From assembly GCA_035578175.1 (NCBI GenBank), contig JAQMRL010000014.1, positions 14,583,774 to 14,647,773 of the forward strand: a stretch of 64,000 nt of DNA, in the 5' to 3' direction. The position numbers and the translations under genes are program-made. Under the pieces are notes generated by a model. That model saw only the letters and a list, made by a program, of their open reading frames with translations. It ran no database searches and was not told the origin of the DNA. The stretch comes from Catonia carolina (lineage: Eukaryota > Arthropoda > Insecta > Hemiptera > Achilidae). Of this stretch, positions 42,450-54,437 are shown in pieces; position 1 is the stretch's first letter; every line of letters begins with the position of its first letter.

Positions 42450-42971
42450 TCATTTTTAAAACGTAATAGAATAAACTGTTTCACAAAAAAATTTGCTACG
42501 GACAACTAAATGACTCGAGCGAGTTCAAACTTGTACTGAAGGCGGATCACATGTTCCCCTGTCTCCCCTCCAAGCCCGGCGCCTCCAGTGTTGCCAGATC
42601 GAATACTACATTGCCAGTCTCATTACTTAATTTACAGACCTCGTAGGCATTTATCTGCTTTGCTTCAGCATAACACACTTCATGAGTATTTTGGATAAGT
42701 AGGATTATAGTACATGATCAAGTATTATTTTTGATCACTTAAGTTAAACAGAAATCTAGACATTACTTACAACAAATTATCTATTCTATTCAGTCTGATA
42801 TTGTCAATTTTAATACTGTATTTCTAACGCAGACTGCCTCTAGTTATAACTTATTTACAAGTACATCGGCCTAGTTACACACAAAACTCTTCACGTAAAT
42901 ATAATGCTCTTAAATTGCTTCGTAAGGTTATTATTTTCAATAAAAATCATTTGTTATTTTATTACTCATAT

Positions 42972-43243
42972 TTACTTTCTCTTGCCTAAATAAATATGTA
43001 GGAAGAAAGTATTATTTTCATGTCGATTTTAAGAAATCAAATTTTCACCGGATATACACGTTTTCAGACCCCCTGAACCCAAAAAACATGTTTTTAGAGA
43101 TTGGTCTGTGTGTGTGTGTGTGTGAATAAAATATCTCAAGAATGGAAAATTGTACAAACTTAAAACTAGAAACTTAAGTTAGTTACTACGAGAGAACCTG
43201 ACACAAACATTTTCATCAAAATCGGTCGACCGTAAGTAGTAGT
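42972..43243 (+). repeat. Family A repeat, left-end fragment
   Basis: It begins ACTTTCTCTTGCC and stops after CCGTAAGTAGTAGT. The (GT)n run near 43105 marks the microsatellite. Confidence 0.83.
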
Positions 43244-43268
43244 AACTTTAAAATGTATAAAATAATGC

Positions 43269-43589
43269 CTAACCCACTGGGTTGGTTTAGAGGTAAAGTC
43301 GTCACCAAAATCAGCTGTTTAACAGCTGACTTTCGGAGACAAAGGTTCCTGGTTCAAATCCTAGTAAAGGTAGTTACTTTTATACGGATTTGAATACTAG
43401 ACAGTGGTTGCCGGTGTACTTTGATGGTTGGGGTTCAATTAACTATACTCTCTCAGGAGTGGTCGACCTGGATCTGTACAAGACTACACCTCATTTTCAC
43501 GTCATATACATCATCATCATCTCATGGGGTTGCTTATTGTTCTGAATTGAACAGATTGCAACGTACACATATTAGGATTAAAAAAAAGA
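43269..43589 (+). mobile_element. SINE1, tRNA-derived, full-length
   Basis: Target duplication AATAATGC at 43261-43268 and 43590-43597. Box A is GGTTTAGAGGT and box B GGTTCAAATCC. It ends in an A-rich tail after CGTACACATATTAGGA. Confidence 0.9.
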
Positions 43590-43599
43590 AATAATGCTT

Positions 43600-45815
43600 T
43601 GCATTCTGTAATATTTTGTTTTTTAATCATATAGGTAATTTATGTTTTTGAAAGTTTAAAAATTTATAGTAATTTTTGTATTTTTTTAAATATATTTAAC
43701 AAAAATGTAAAATTATTCAAATATTAATTTAATATTTACTTACAGTTACTTCATTACTTTAAAATAAATATTATAATAATTAAGTAGGAAATCAGTGTTG
43801 GTATTAATATTTTTAATATTACACAATGTTGCAAAAATGCAATGGCGCCAGTTCCCGAAGGTTAATGGAAAAAGTTTGGCTGTGAATTTGGACACTGTAG
43901 ACTACTACAATTAACTGATTCGTAATCAATTAATTTTATCATAATGTCGGGCTGTTGTGGTCTAGGTTTTCACACAGTTTTCCTTGGTCACTCCAAGTGA
44001 ATGCCTGGTTAATCTCCTTACTGGATTTTGTATAATATTATAACATTCCAATTTCATATCCCAAACATTGTGACTTGTGCCCCTTTTAAAAAAATTCCAA
44101 GAAACACCAGTTGCTTCTTTATGGATACCCGATTCTGAGAGTGATTAAGAGAGGTTTAACATTTATTCACAGCCTGTTACAAGTTTTCTTCATAAAAAAG
44201 ATTAGTACAATCAAAAATACAAGGTAGAATTTACCTATCAGCTTGAAAAAGCAACACTAGTGCTCCAAGTGGTGACCAAGCGAAGTTATAAGAATTCTAA
44301 TAGTCTACCTATTAACATGTTTAGTATCGTACAAGTATAAAGGTACTTTAAATAGTCGAATTAGACCGCTTTCCCTAGCGTACTCGATCTAATCTAAAAT
44401 TCGAATTGGATCAGTATAAGTACATAAGTGACGTAATCCTAACATAATCCGATCTTTACCGATCAATAGAATCAATACGGCCTACCCCGTCAAGAATCAT
44501 TTTCCTACGAATACTGCTTCACTTGCCCATTTCGGTTTCAACCTCTCTACGGACAACATGTATCTTACTAGACTATCATAATGCTTTCGATTTGCTACAC
44601 CGCACAGTTGTAATTTTGCGTGTATCGTTTTCAGTCGTTATTTATTACTTTTATTGTAAACTTTATATTCTTGTGAACATTAATTTTGTTAAAACAAACA
44701 TTATTTAAAGTGTACTTACAGTGTTTTAACGTACTTGCTAACGATGTACTTCCAGTGATGAAGCAGTATCAACTCAAAACTACCAACGAACTTTATTTGT
44801 GTGATTTCCAAGTAAGTTACAACTCGTATATTGTTTTTAGCTTAGTAAAAGGCATTGTTTTTATTTGTTTCTTATATCCATTGTACACGCTACCAGTTAA
44901 CCTCTTCCAACTACAACCGTATCGTTTCCACCCTTACGCCGAAACAAGAGTGGTGGTTCTCCGAAAACCTATAATTTTGAGTGGTCTAAAGATAGCATCT
45001 TTAAAAGAAACTCGTTACAAGCCCTAACAAACACGTTCAGCGCTCCTTGTTCAACTTATAGACCTTTTAAGTGCTAAAGTACGATATTCCTGCAGTATTT
45101 TGGCGTGAAATGTTTTTATGTAATTTTAAGTTTATACTAATTTTGAATCGTGTCTATTATTATAACCAGATCATCTTAAAATAATAAGTATTTAAGTTGT
45201 TCCCCTTCTCTCTACTTGAATGCCCTTAGAATTAACTGTTTGCCGAACCGGAAGACTCTTCAATGTGTATATTAAAATAGGAGCATATATAAATTATGAA
45301 ATACGTATTGTAAAGTGACTTTAACTTCTAGTATAAGATACGGCGGGTATCCGCCATCATACATACATTAAAAATAACATCAATTGCGCCCGCGCAATTG
45401 AATTTATGTATTATGTATAAAATAAAACGCCATAACCTATGAACCGAAAGATAACTTGCACAAAATACATGTTAAAAGCAAGGTTTTTATAGAGAAAAAG
45501 TTTCTCTACAAAGGTTAAGTTTCACTTTTAAGGTTAAAAGTTTCAAACACAGTTGAGAAAATTATAGAATCGGGGCTGCGCACCAATTTTAACGATTTCA
45601 ATGATTATTTATAAATTTGTGTGTGATAAATCCAAATCTGTTGTTAATTTCTCCCGCAAATCATTCTAAAATTATTTTTATAAGCGTTTCTTTTTATCGT
45701 CGACCAACGTAACCTCAGTTTTCCGTATCTATTTAATTTAAGCCGTTATATTTAGTAGACTATACTTACAAATTAATTAGGTTTTTGGGCATTTACCCAA
45801 ACCCAGTTCATCATA
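43600..45815. other. Unassigned intergenic stretch
   Basis: There is no recognised exon or repeat over about 2.2 kb. ORFs at 44523-44708 and 44686-45027 are open but show no family motif, signal or splice support. The part 44240-45240 is less AT-rich than its surroundings and could hold an unrecognised element or UTR. Confidence 0.35.
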
Positions 45816-45816
45816 T

Positions 45817-46940
45817 TTTTACTTTCAAAAAACATGTTTTAGCGATTGGTGTGTGTGTGTGTGTGTGTGTTTTTTGTCTGTGGGTGTGAACAGAATATAT
45901 CAAGAACGGAACATCGTACGAACTTGAAACTTAAGTTAAAGGTATCAGACGAACTAATGTCCCATAGCCGAGCGAGTGAGAGGGAGATATGTGGCATAAC
46001 TACACATGCGTTCAAAAGTCTTTACAGTTATAATCCAAATCTGAAAACATACTACAGTCGTTATCTTGGTTGTTAGTTTACTGCATGCATAAACGCTTGC
46101 TCACAACAATGAGTAAAATAATTATACGACAATGTTATTGGAACGGCGCGTATGGCTTGTGCGAGTGAGAGGGTTATGCATTCTCTCACTCCCACGGCTA
46201 GGGGACTGCATTTCATCTGAATACTATACATACCACTATCGGACCCGACACGAACATTTTCATGAAAATCGGCCCACCGAAAGTAATAGTTTATTCGTGT
46301 AATTTTTCACTTTTTGCGATTTTCTCAAAAACAGGTCGTATGATTTTTTTAAAAATCGCCTGGCTTACTAAATTTTTTATGCTCTACAAGAAAGGGTAGG
46401 CGCCATGTCTGCTGAAATTCTTAGAGAGGCTGTTTTCACGTAAAAAAAATTGTTTATTTAAGATAGTGACTTAAATATGCATTTTAGCGCAAAAATGTAT
46501 ATAACAAAAGTTGTAGACTATTTAAAAACCTACAACTTTTATTTAATAAATTTTTTTGTATAACGCTTAGTTTAGCGGTTATTGGCGAATTTTTTTTGTC
46601 AAGATACGTGTAAAAAATTGATTTTTATAAATTTCAGCCTTAGTATGCATTTTACGACAAAAGTATATAATAAAATTAATAGGAAATTAAAAGATGTACA
46701 ACTTTTATTTAAATAATTTTTCTCTACAGAACGTAGTTTAGCGTGAAAGAGTGATTTTCTGTATTTTTAAACCAAACTGAGATTGATTTTCATTTTGCGT
46801 CTTTCATTCATGATTAAAATAAGGTTATGTTTTTTGAGGTCAGTTTTTTGTTTATTTCTAAGTTTTTAATACTAATGTTAAGTTACATTGTTCATTATTT
46901 TCTTTGGCAAGAGAAAGTTGTGTGAGTGTTTCACGCCAGA
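45817..46940 (+). repeat. Family A repeat with nested MITE
   Basis: The left end is shortened to ACTTTC joined to AAAAAACATGTTTTAGCGATTGG-type sequence; the right end is GGCAAGAGAAAGTTGTGTGA then GTGTTTCACGCCAGA. A (GT)n at 45851-45870 is the family microsatellite. A MITE occupies 45947-46232. Confidence 0.84.
45947..46232 (-). mobile_element. MITE with 40-bp inverted repeats, second copy
   Basis: TATCAGACGAACTAATGTCC at the left and the inverse of ATTCAGATGAAATGCAGTCC at the right match the element at 12426-12725 in opposite orientation. It interrupts family A between AACTTAAGTTA and ACCACTATCGG. Confidence 0.82.
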
Positions 46941-47147
46941 TTTTTTTCGTTGTCTTGAAAGAGAATACATAGCAGTGACTGCACTTCGATACATTTCTCC
47001 AAGTCAACAGACTTAACATTATAAAACCGGGTGCCAAATTGGGTCGGTAACCAGTCGGTAAACCCATTGTATGTATTCGCAGCCTAAGGACTGCACCAAT
47101 TATTCATCTTTGAGGCTATATATTGATTAAACAAAGCATCCGTTTAA

Positions 47148-47718
47148 CACGTTGACTGCCGCACTAATGTTCTGTGACACTTACAGCGGGGCCATCATAC
47201 TTTTGTTTTATTTTTCACATTTCATTCCTTTTTCTTCTTTTTTTACTTCATTTATTAATTAAAATAATAACAGCTATTTTTCTTTTGTAAAATTAAGTTG
47301 TGACACACTTTTGGGTCACATGGCCTGCTGGAATGATTTTACATTTCAGACCCATGTGACCCATTTTTGCGTCACAATAAAAAAAGTAATAAACATAATT
47401 GGGTTTAGTTGCAAAGTATACTAGACTATTTATTTTAACCAAAATAAGAAAAAGATATAATAAAATGAAAAATAATAGCAACATTCTAGTACAGGACAAC
47501 AAGGAAAACTACCATTTATAAGAAATATCCTATTATTTGAAAAATATCAACTATTTAAACAGTCTTAAGTGTATAATGTCACTCTCTGAAGCTGTGGCTT
47601 TTGAAACCACAAAACACGGCTTAAAAATCACTCATCTACTGTGACTCATTTTTGATGCATGTGGCCCATTTTTAAAGACAAGTGTGACTCATATTTGGGT
47701 CACGTAGCAGTCAACGTG
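47148..47718. mobile_element. piggyBac-type MITE with TIR CACGTTGACTGC
   Basis: TTAA is at 47144-47147 and 47719-47722; CACGTTGACTGC and GCAGTCAACGTG are inverted ends. The inside repeats GTGACCCA/TGGGTCAC motifs. No ORF of note. It lies just downstream of the guanylate cyclase 3' end. Confidence 0.88.
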
Positions 47719-47926
47719 TTAATAAATGTTGAAAGAATTTTGTTATAAAAAAATCGTTAATATTTTTAATTGGGAATTAGGGAAAAATAACAACGGATGA
47801 TAAGAAATGTGTACGTGGTGAAGTAAATTTTATAAAAAGGTTGAATGAACCAGTGGAGCTGGAGCTTGGATCGAATTCAACCAAACAACCCGTATCCCTT
47901 TAAATAATATTTATACAAAGTTTGAT

Positions 47927-48914
47927 TCAATTTAATGATTCAACAGATGCCGATTGTGAACTGAAGTTTGGTAAATTAGATCGATGTTTATATCCAACAC
48001 CATGTGAAGGTATTTCTTCGATTCTTTCAAGGTCATGAGCGGCTCCAGCTGAATTTTGTTTGAATAATCTAGCAGTCGTGTGAGTGGTTTTCACATTGGT
48101 TTCATTAGATGCGGTCAAAATATCATCACGTTCCATACTAAATTGTCGTTTTAAAAATTTTGATCCTGTATTTGTGTTTGTACGTAACGGTAAAGGCACA
48201 TTGATACTGCCAATAATATTATTTCTACCGTTACTCGGAGAAAGACATCTGTAATGATTGTATGGTGTACTTAAATCATTCACATCGATTCCTCCACAAC
48301 TATTCATTTTTCTGTGTCCCAGATTTGTATTCACATTGGAAGAAATTTTAGGTTGATTCACAAAAGATACACCCAAAACATCTATATTGATATCAGATGA
48401 TGAAAAAGGTGTTGAAAGACCTGAACGTAACCCAGACGATGATTTCGGTTCACTGATTGAATTATTTTTTGATAATTCGACACCATCTGGTAATCCGGAA
48501 ATATTTTTAGAAGGAATATTTCGGTCTGATGTTTTAACGATATTTTGATCGTCAGTTTCACGATACGACGTTGAAGTGCTGTGATCAAAAGTCATCTGTC
48601 GTCTTGCGTTCCATCTTTTTCGGCTGTAAGTAGCGTTGCTTTCCTCACTCATACTTGACCTGTTGTTTTCATCTATCAATAGACCGGGATCCAAAGATAA
48701 TTGATAAATTAAGTTCGGTTTACGCGATCTCTCTTTATCTTCGATCGATGATTGATGACGATGTATTGGTAAATCATTGCCTTCAAGCGAACTGGTGCTG
48801 TCTTCCGATTTGAAACGATGTGGAGCAAGAGATTCTGCTGCTGCATTCAAAGTGGCTCCAGTTCCTGCTTCGGCTGGACCCATACGACCATGTAAAATCA
48901 GTTGTTCATCTAAA
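47927..48914 (-). CDS. Gyc32E: Receptor guanylate cyclase, last coding exon (cytoplasmic C-terminal tail)
   Basis: The exon follows TTTTTCAG (acceptor complement at 48915-48916) and takes up the phase of the exon at 57391: GG plus T gives Gly, then LDEQLILHGRMGPAEAG. It encodes 329 residues after that Gly and stops at 47927-47929. The tail is Ser/Asn-rich and mostly disordered, with short conserved blocks DLSTPYNHYRCLSPS and KFLKRQFSMERDD that match what I know of the insect Gyc32E tail. The cyclase domain ends in the previous exon. Possible phosphorylation sites (RQFSMERD, RKRW) are evident but unproven. An upstream in-frame Met at 48925 lies in the intron and is not a start. Confidence 0.85.
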
Positions 48915-49620
48915 CTGAAAAACAAATATCCACATGTAATTATAATTATTTAAGTGATTATAGTTGACTTAAAAGTAAAACCTACTGTCTGTATACAACT
49001 TGATGGCCTCCATGCAGAGAGGAGCAAAATGTGGATTGTAAAACCATTTCACATTTTTAAATTGCCTCATTTACTACGTTTTTTATGCTCTATAAGATAA
49101 AGTTTTTTTTTCCTTGCGCCCTGGAGACTCCAGGAGGAGTATAGGACATGTCGCCAAGTAGGTGCCATGTCTGCTGAAATTCTTGGGGAGGCTGTACTCT
49201 CGTAGAAAAAAATGTTTTTTTTAAAGATTGCGGCTTTAATATGCATTTTAGCGCAAAAATGTATATAATAAAAGTTGCAGACAATTTAAAAACCTACTAC
49301 TTTTATTTCAAACATTTTTTTTGTATAACGCTTAGTTTAGCGGTTATTATCGATTTTTTTTGTTTTTCTTTTTCACGAAAATGTGTAAAAAGAAATAGAT
49401 TTTTATTAAAATTTCAGCCTTAGTATGTGCTTAGTGTGTACAATAAAATTTATAGGAAATTGAATTATCTACAAGTTTTATTTTGAGCTTTTTTCTATAC
49501 AGACGTAGTTTAGCGTGAAAGAGTGATTTTTCGTATTTTAAGCCAAACAGGTTGATTTTAATTTTGTGTCTTTCACTCATGATTAAAATTATGTTATGTT
49601 TTTGAGGTTAATTTTCTTGT

Positions 49621-49641
49621 TTATTATTATTATTATTATTA
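49621..49641 (-). repeat. (TAA)n tail of the LINE
   Basis: Seen on the plus strand as TTATTATTATTATTATTATT. It adjoins the left target duplication and marks the 3' end of the LINE transcript. Confidence 0.9.
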
Positions 49642-50244
49642 ATACAATGCCTTTATTTAAAACATATTAACAGCATATCACAAAAATAACAATACAAAAG
49701 AAAATAATACAAATGAAAATGAAATAAAATGAAATAACCAACAAACTCAGCATAATCTTGACATGACCTATAGATGGTCGTCTGCCAGGATTAGTAAATT
49801 CAGAATAAATCAAATTAAACTGCCTGTTTTCCTTGAGCGTAGCGATAAAATAAACAAATAACTAAACACTTAAACTTCTATTATTTTAACATAAATAAAT
49901 AATTCTAAAATTTGATAAGAATATTACAAAGAATTCTTTTAAATTGTTCAATAGGAAAAATAGGCCTAGCCAAATCAATAATTATAAAAATAAATCAGTT
50001 GTTAATCAACAGGAAAAAGAAATGCAACGGGTCTTTCAAGCAAATCAGCATCCAAAATTCAACAGCAGATAATACAGATATGAAAAGGGCGCACACTGGT
50101 GATTTACCATCTCCCATCCTCACACGCAATCTATCACATACTCTTTACACCACATACACATACTACATAATCACATACACATACTCTCACGCACTCTGTA
50201 TTTACAAATGACTTTTTTTTTTTTTATCCTGCACATTCATATAA

Positions 50245-53200
50245 TTAATAATTAAATTCGTTTACTAGCCCTCTTCTATAACAAAGTGCAACTCGTAAAT
50301 ATCCCGCTAGTTTCTTCCAACTTTTACCATTTAACCAGCCCAACACTTCCTCATCATTCAATTCAGATTTACCGAAATAATTTACACGTATACTACTTAA
50401 TATGGGACACCTTCCCATAAAATGCAAAGTATCTTCTTTACTCCGTAAGTTACACAGGGAACACAACCACTGGGGTTCCTCCCTATCGCATCTGAAATTT
50501 AAACTTAGCAATTCTCCCCTAGCCCGGAAAATTAATCCCGTAGTACACCTATCTAAGCCCAGATTCAAAAAATTATTTTCTCTTAAGTCGTGCTCCAACC
50601 GACTAAACAGACTATGATATTGCGCATCTGCAGCTCGCCGTAAAAAAATCTCCTTAAAATTGTTTTTAGCACATGCCAATATACTTTCCAGCTCATCCCT
50701 CCACCCTGTCACTCCATGCATTCCTCTACTTAAAGCACACCCATACCTTTCACTCAATCGCAACCACTCTCCATACCACCCAATTTCACTCTCAATCATT
50801 CTTTCGGCTAACATACGTGGCAATCTATGCCTGGGCAACTCCAACACTCTCAGTACATAATTAAAATGCATACGAAATATAAATAGAAAGAGCATTTCAG
50901 CATTTATTCCTAAATAAATTATATAATTAGGAGTGGCTCTTGGTAAAGCAAGTAATTTTTTAACAAAAAATCGCATCACCTCCTCCAAACAATCATATTG
51001 CCGGAAGCCCCAGATCTGTGCGCCGTAGGTAGCCACTGCCCTACTCACCGCCCGAAAAATTTTCCACTTAGCCTCCATTGACACTTCCTTCTTAATGATA
51101 AAATTTTTCCACACACCATTTAGGCCAAACTTAGCAATCGCTGATCTTTCTTTAACATGCTCAGTGAAAGACAAACTTGTAGTTAACGTAACTCCTAAAT
51201 ATTTATACTTCTTAACTACTTCAATTTCCTCATTCCCCAGAAACCATTTCTCACAAGCCGCTAAACGACCCCCTTTCCTAAACACCATTATTTTTGATTT
51301 TTGAGTATTGATTTCTAGTCCCCAACGATCACAATAATTTTCAGGTCCCTTATCATTCTTTGTAAATCCCTTGGCGTGGATGCAAGAATAACCATATCGT
51401 CCACGTACAATAATATTTTAACATTTATATCTCCTAACCATATTCCCTCCCCCAGATGATCCCCAATGTCATTTACAAAAATAGAAAATAATATAGGAGA
51501 CAAAAGACATCCTTGTTTTAATCCTTTTACGGTATCAAAAAATTCTGTAATCATATTATTACACCATACCCCAGCCTTAGTACCCGTATATAGTTCCGCT
51601 ATAACACATATAAAACGATGAGACAGCCCCAATTCATACAATTTATAAATTAACGCTTCTCTATCTACTCGATCAAAAGCTGCCTTTAAATCTACAAAGA
51701 AACAGTAAACTTTTTTACGCCTACCCAGTAATTTCAATTTTACTATGTTATAAAGATTAAATATGTTGTCAACCGCGGAATAGCTCTTCCTAAAGCCAGC
51801 CTGACATTCGGATAACACGTCATTTTTATATATCCACCTCTCTAATCTACTTAACATCACGCCCGAAAATAACTTAGCGACTGCATTTACAAACGAAATC
51901 CCTCTATAATTTCCCACCTCAGCCATATCCCCCTTTTTATAAATCGGAAAAATCACCGATTCCCGAAAATTCTGGGGCACAGACAAATGCGTTAAAATAT
52001 TATTAAATACTTCCAGAACTAAATTTAGTACTTCCCTTGGTGCATTCTTAAAAAACTCTATCGGAATACCGTCCGTACCGGGCGCCTTATTATCTTTCGC
52101 TCTAGCCAAAACCATCTGTAACTCGCCCCATTTAATCTCACCATCAAGCATTTCGTCCACCCTATACGGCATCGCATATGCCATCGGATGTGCTGCTATA
52201 AATTCACCTAATAAATTACTGAAGTGAAGTCGCCAAGCTTGTGGTGAAATTCTCGTTGACATTTTAAAAGGCTTATTCCTAAAAATTTTCACAAGTCCCC
52301 AGAATGATCCTGAATCCCTAACAGTACCAATCTTCTTCGCTGCCTGCCTATAAAATTGAAATTTCTTATTTTTACACAGCTTGGTATAAAATTTATTCGA
52401 CTGCAAATACGCATTTTTTGTTTCCACATTATTACATCGCCTATACATATTTAACTGTTTAAAGCACCTCACCCTAGCCCTCTCACACTCCCAATCATAC
52501 CACTCCTGTTTAAAAATCTTATTATTTTTTCTAACTGGCCCCCTATTATCTGCTGCTTCCTTAATTAAACTAAGTATTTTATTACTTGCTTCACCTGTAT
52601 CCCTGGGTAACGGACAAATTTTTTTAACATTCCGCCGGATATAAGCCTCATACTTTTCCTTTCCTGATTTGACCCAATAAAGCCTTGGTAAAAGAGCCAG
52701 ATCAACAACATCCGGCGCATATTGCGATGATATAATATCCACCTCCAAAGGCATGTGGTCTGAGTAGATAACTTGACCCACTTTAAAATTACTAACAAGA
52801 TTCACCATATCCCATGACACGCAACACAAATCAATCACCGACTCACCCAAACTACTTACAAACGTAAATTCACCAGTCGCATCCCCCTTCACTCTACCAT
52901 TCAGAACCACCAAGTTAAAGTTCTCGCACATATCTAAAAATTTTCTACCTTTACTGTTTATAATTTTATCTTTTGATACTCTACAATAATTTATTAAATT
53001 TGTAGAACTGAGAATTTGCTCTGGTAGTATTTGATGCTCACCAATCCTACAATTAAAATCGCCAATTAGAATAATACCATTATTTGGACTATGATTTTCT
53101 AAAATTTCCCACAAATTTGACCATTCCTCCTCCCACCTTTCTCTATCGCAACTAAGATACACGGGAATAATCATAACCGGAACCTGCCTAAATTTGACAT

Positions 53201-53510
53201 TAATCACAATCCTGTCATCTATTGTCATAAACTTAGCATCCTTAAATTTATTTTTCCTAAATCCAACAACGGTTCCACCCTTAGCTCTACCCATATTGTT
53301 AACTCTTACTGCCGTCGTCAGACAAATATCATACTCAGCGAAAAAACCAGTAACCCATCCCGATTGCCCCTCCTCCAAAAAGGTCTCATATAAACAAAAA
53401 ATATCAGAAGTTTTAACAAAATTATGAAAATGAATATCGCTACATTTACTTTTAAGACCCGCTACATTAAAACTAATCAACCTAATACCGCAATAATTAC
53501 TCACATGCAA
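50245..53510 (-). pseudogene. LINE ORF2 endonuclease/reverse transcriptase with one frameshift
   Basis: Two frames (53510-51315 and about 51340-50245) make one protein of about 1,088 codons. The APE endonuclease (residues 1-250) shows LISFNVAGLKSK, GDFNCRIG and YSDHMPLEVD. The reverse transcriptase has KAPGTDGIPIEFFKN, FFVDLKAAFDRVDREAL, GLKQGCLLSPILFSIFVND and the active site LLYVDDMVILA. A Cys/His motif (CSLCNLRSKEDTLHFMGRC) is near the C-terminus. One A appears lost in the run at 51338-51341, between DLK and YCDRWGLEIN, so the upper frame ends early in VIVGD. The catalytic part itself is intact. Confidence 0.93.
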
Positions 53511-53567
53511 GCCACTAACATCACAACCAATTCGAGTATTTGGACTACCTTGGCAGACGACATCCTC

Positions 53568-54437
53568 CTATGCATAATTAACCTCTTCGTTACTACCTAA
53601 TATCATTTCTCTGTTTTTCAGAAAACTCAAACTAGAAAAGTCCTTTCCGCACATTTCTTTCAATTTTTCCAACCCGCACCCATTTTTTGATTGTAATCCG
53701 GCACTCTCCGAAAAAGTAAACACCTGCCCTCTAAAGTACAGTTTATCCACTGCCACAAAAACCCCTTCTTCTCCCACAGTTTTCATTATTTCTTTTTTCA
53801 AAGTCAATAGCACACTGCGACTTCTACGAGTTTCTACACTAAAGTCTCTATGTACAACATATCGGGTCCCCTTTAATTTATATGCATTCTTAAGAATACA
53901 ATTTATGTCCCTTTCTTCCGGTATATGTGCTATGATAGGAGCATTGTCTCTGTTTTTACCCAAAGAGTGTGCACGATTTATTTTAACACTATTTGAAACT
54001 GCTAGAATCGTGTTGCAAAAGTTCTCAACGATTTCACAACAATCACTCCCCTTGTTATACGTAAGCCCCTTGAAAATTAAATTATTCCTTCTAGAACGAT
54101 CCTCTAGATTAACAATTTTACACTTCAAAAAGTTATTTTCGCTCTTTAACTTTGATACCTCCACTTTTAAACCAACATTTTCTTTTATTAACTCATCTAT
54201 AGAATTTTTTAGTTCATTCATGTCGTTTTTAGTTGCTAAACTACTTAACTTTTTATCCAAAAGCCTTCCCAAGACCGCTTCCATATCCCTTACTGAAGCC
54301 TGTGTCGATCCAGAAGTTCCTGATCGCGAATCCATACCTTTTGCGGTTTTCTTCTTTTCCTGAGCCAAATTCTCAGGAGAACTTAACGACCGTGGACGCT
54401 TATTCGGTGAAAAATAATTTTCAAGTGCGTTCGGCAT
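53568..54437 (-). CDS. LINE ORF1 protein (coiled-coil RNA-binding type)
   Basis: The 289-residue frame starts MPNALENYFSPNKRPRSLSS. A basic, Ser-rich N-terminus is followed by a coiled coil (about residues 50-110, heptads around LKNSIDELIKENVGLKVEVS) and then NLEDRSRRNNLIFKGL, the entry to the RNA-recognition-like fold of L1-type ORF1 proteins, with RAHSLGKNRDNAPIIAHI later. Such proteins trimerise and coat LINE RNA. It has no zinc knuckle. ORF2 begins 57 bp downstream in the element. The frame is intact. Confidence 0.87.
   Translation of the reverse strand: MPNALENYFSPNKRPRSLSSPENLAQEKKKTAKGMDSRSGTSGSTQASVRDMEAVLGRLLDKKLSSLATKNDMNELKNSIDELIKENVGLKVEVSKLKSENNFLKCKIVNLEDRSRRNNLIFKGLTYNKGSDCCEIVENFCNTILAVSNSVKINRAHSLGKNRDNAPIIAHIPEERDINCILKNAYKLKGTRYVVHRDFSVETRRSRSVLLTLKKEIMKTVGEEGVFVAVDKLYFRGQVFTFSESAGLQSKNGCGLEKLKEMCGKDFSSLSFLKNREMILGSNEEVNYA

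Larger units (their letters stand above)
41034..42643 (-). mobile_element. Mariner-like element with two nested insertions
   Basis: The ends CGAGGTCTGTAAATTAAGTA and its inverse TACTTAATTTACAGACCTCG are terminal inverted repeats; TA lies at the right (42644-42645) and a mutated TG at the left. Transposase remnants on the minus strand lie at 42111-42449 and 41455-41702. A SINE1 (41099-41423) and a LINE fragment (41714-42078) interrupt it. Without the inserts it would be about 900 bp, so part of the transposase is also deleted. Confidence 0.9.

Noticed and set aside
44523..45027. Two ORFs at 44523-44708 and 44686-45027 as genes
   Set aside because: No recognisable motif, no splice context, ordinary length for chance in this composition. 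Kept only as part of an unassigned stretch.
48382..48588. Small ORFs inside the cyclase tail exon and antisense ORFs inside the LINE (50402-50860, 51095-51304, 53194-53427, 53905-54568)
   Set aside because: They overlap well-supported coding frames and have no independent support.
48915..48925. Met at 48925 as the start of an independent gene (332 codons)
   Set aside because: A good acceptor lies at 48915-48916, the phase matches the cyclase exon at 57391, and the N-terminal MFFS would come from intron sequence.
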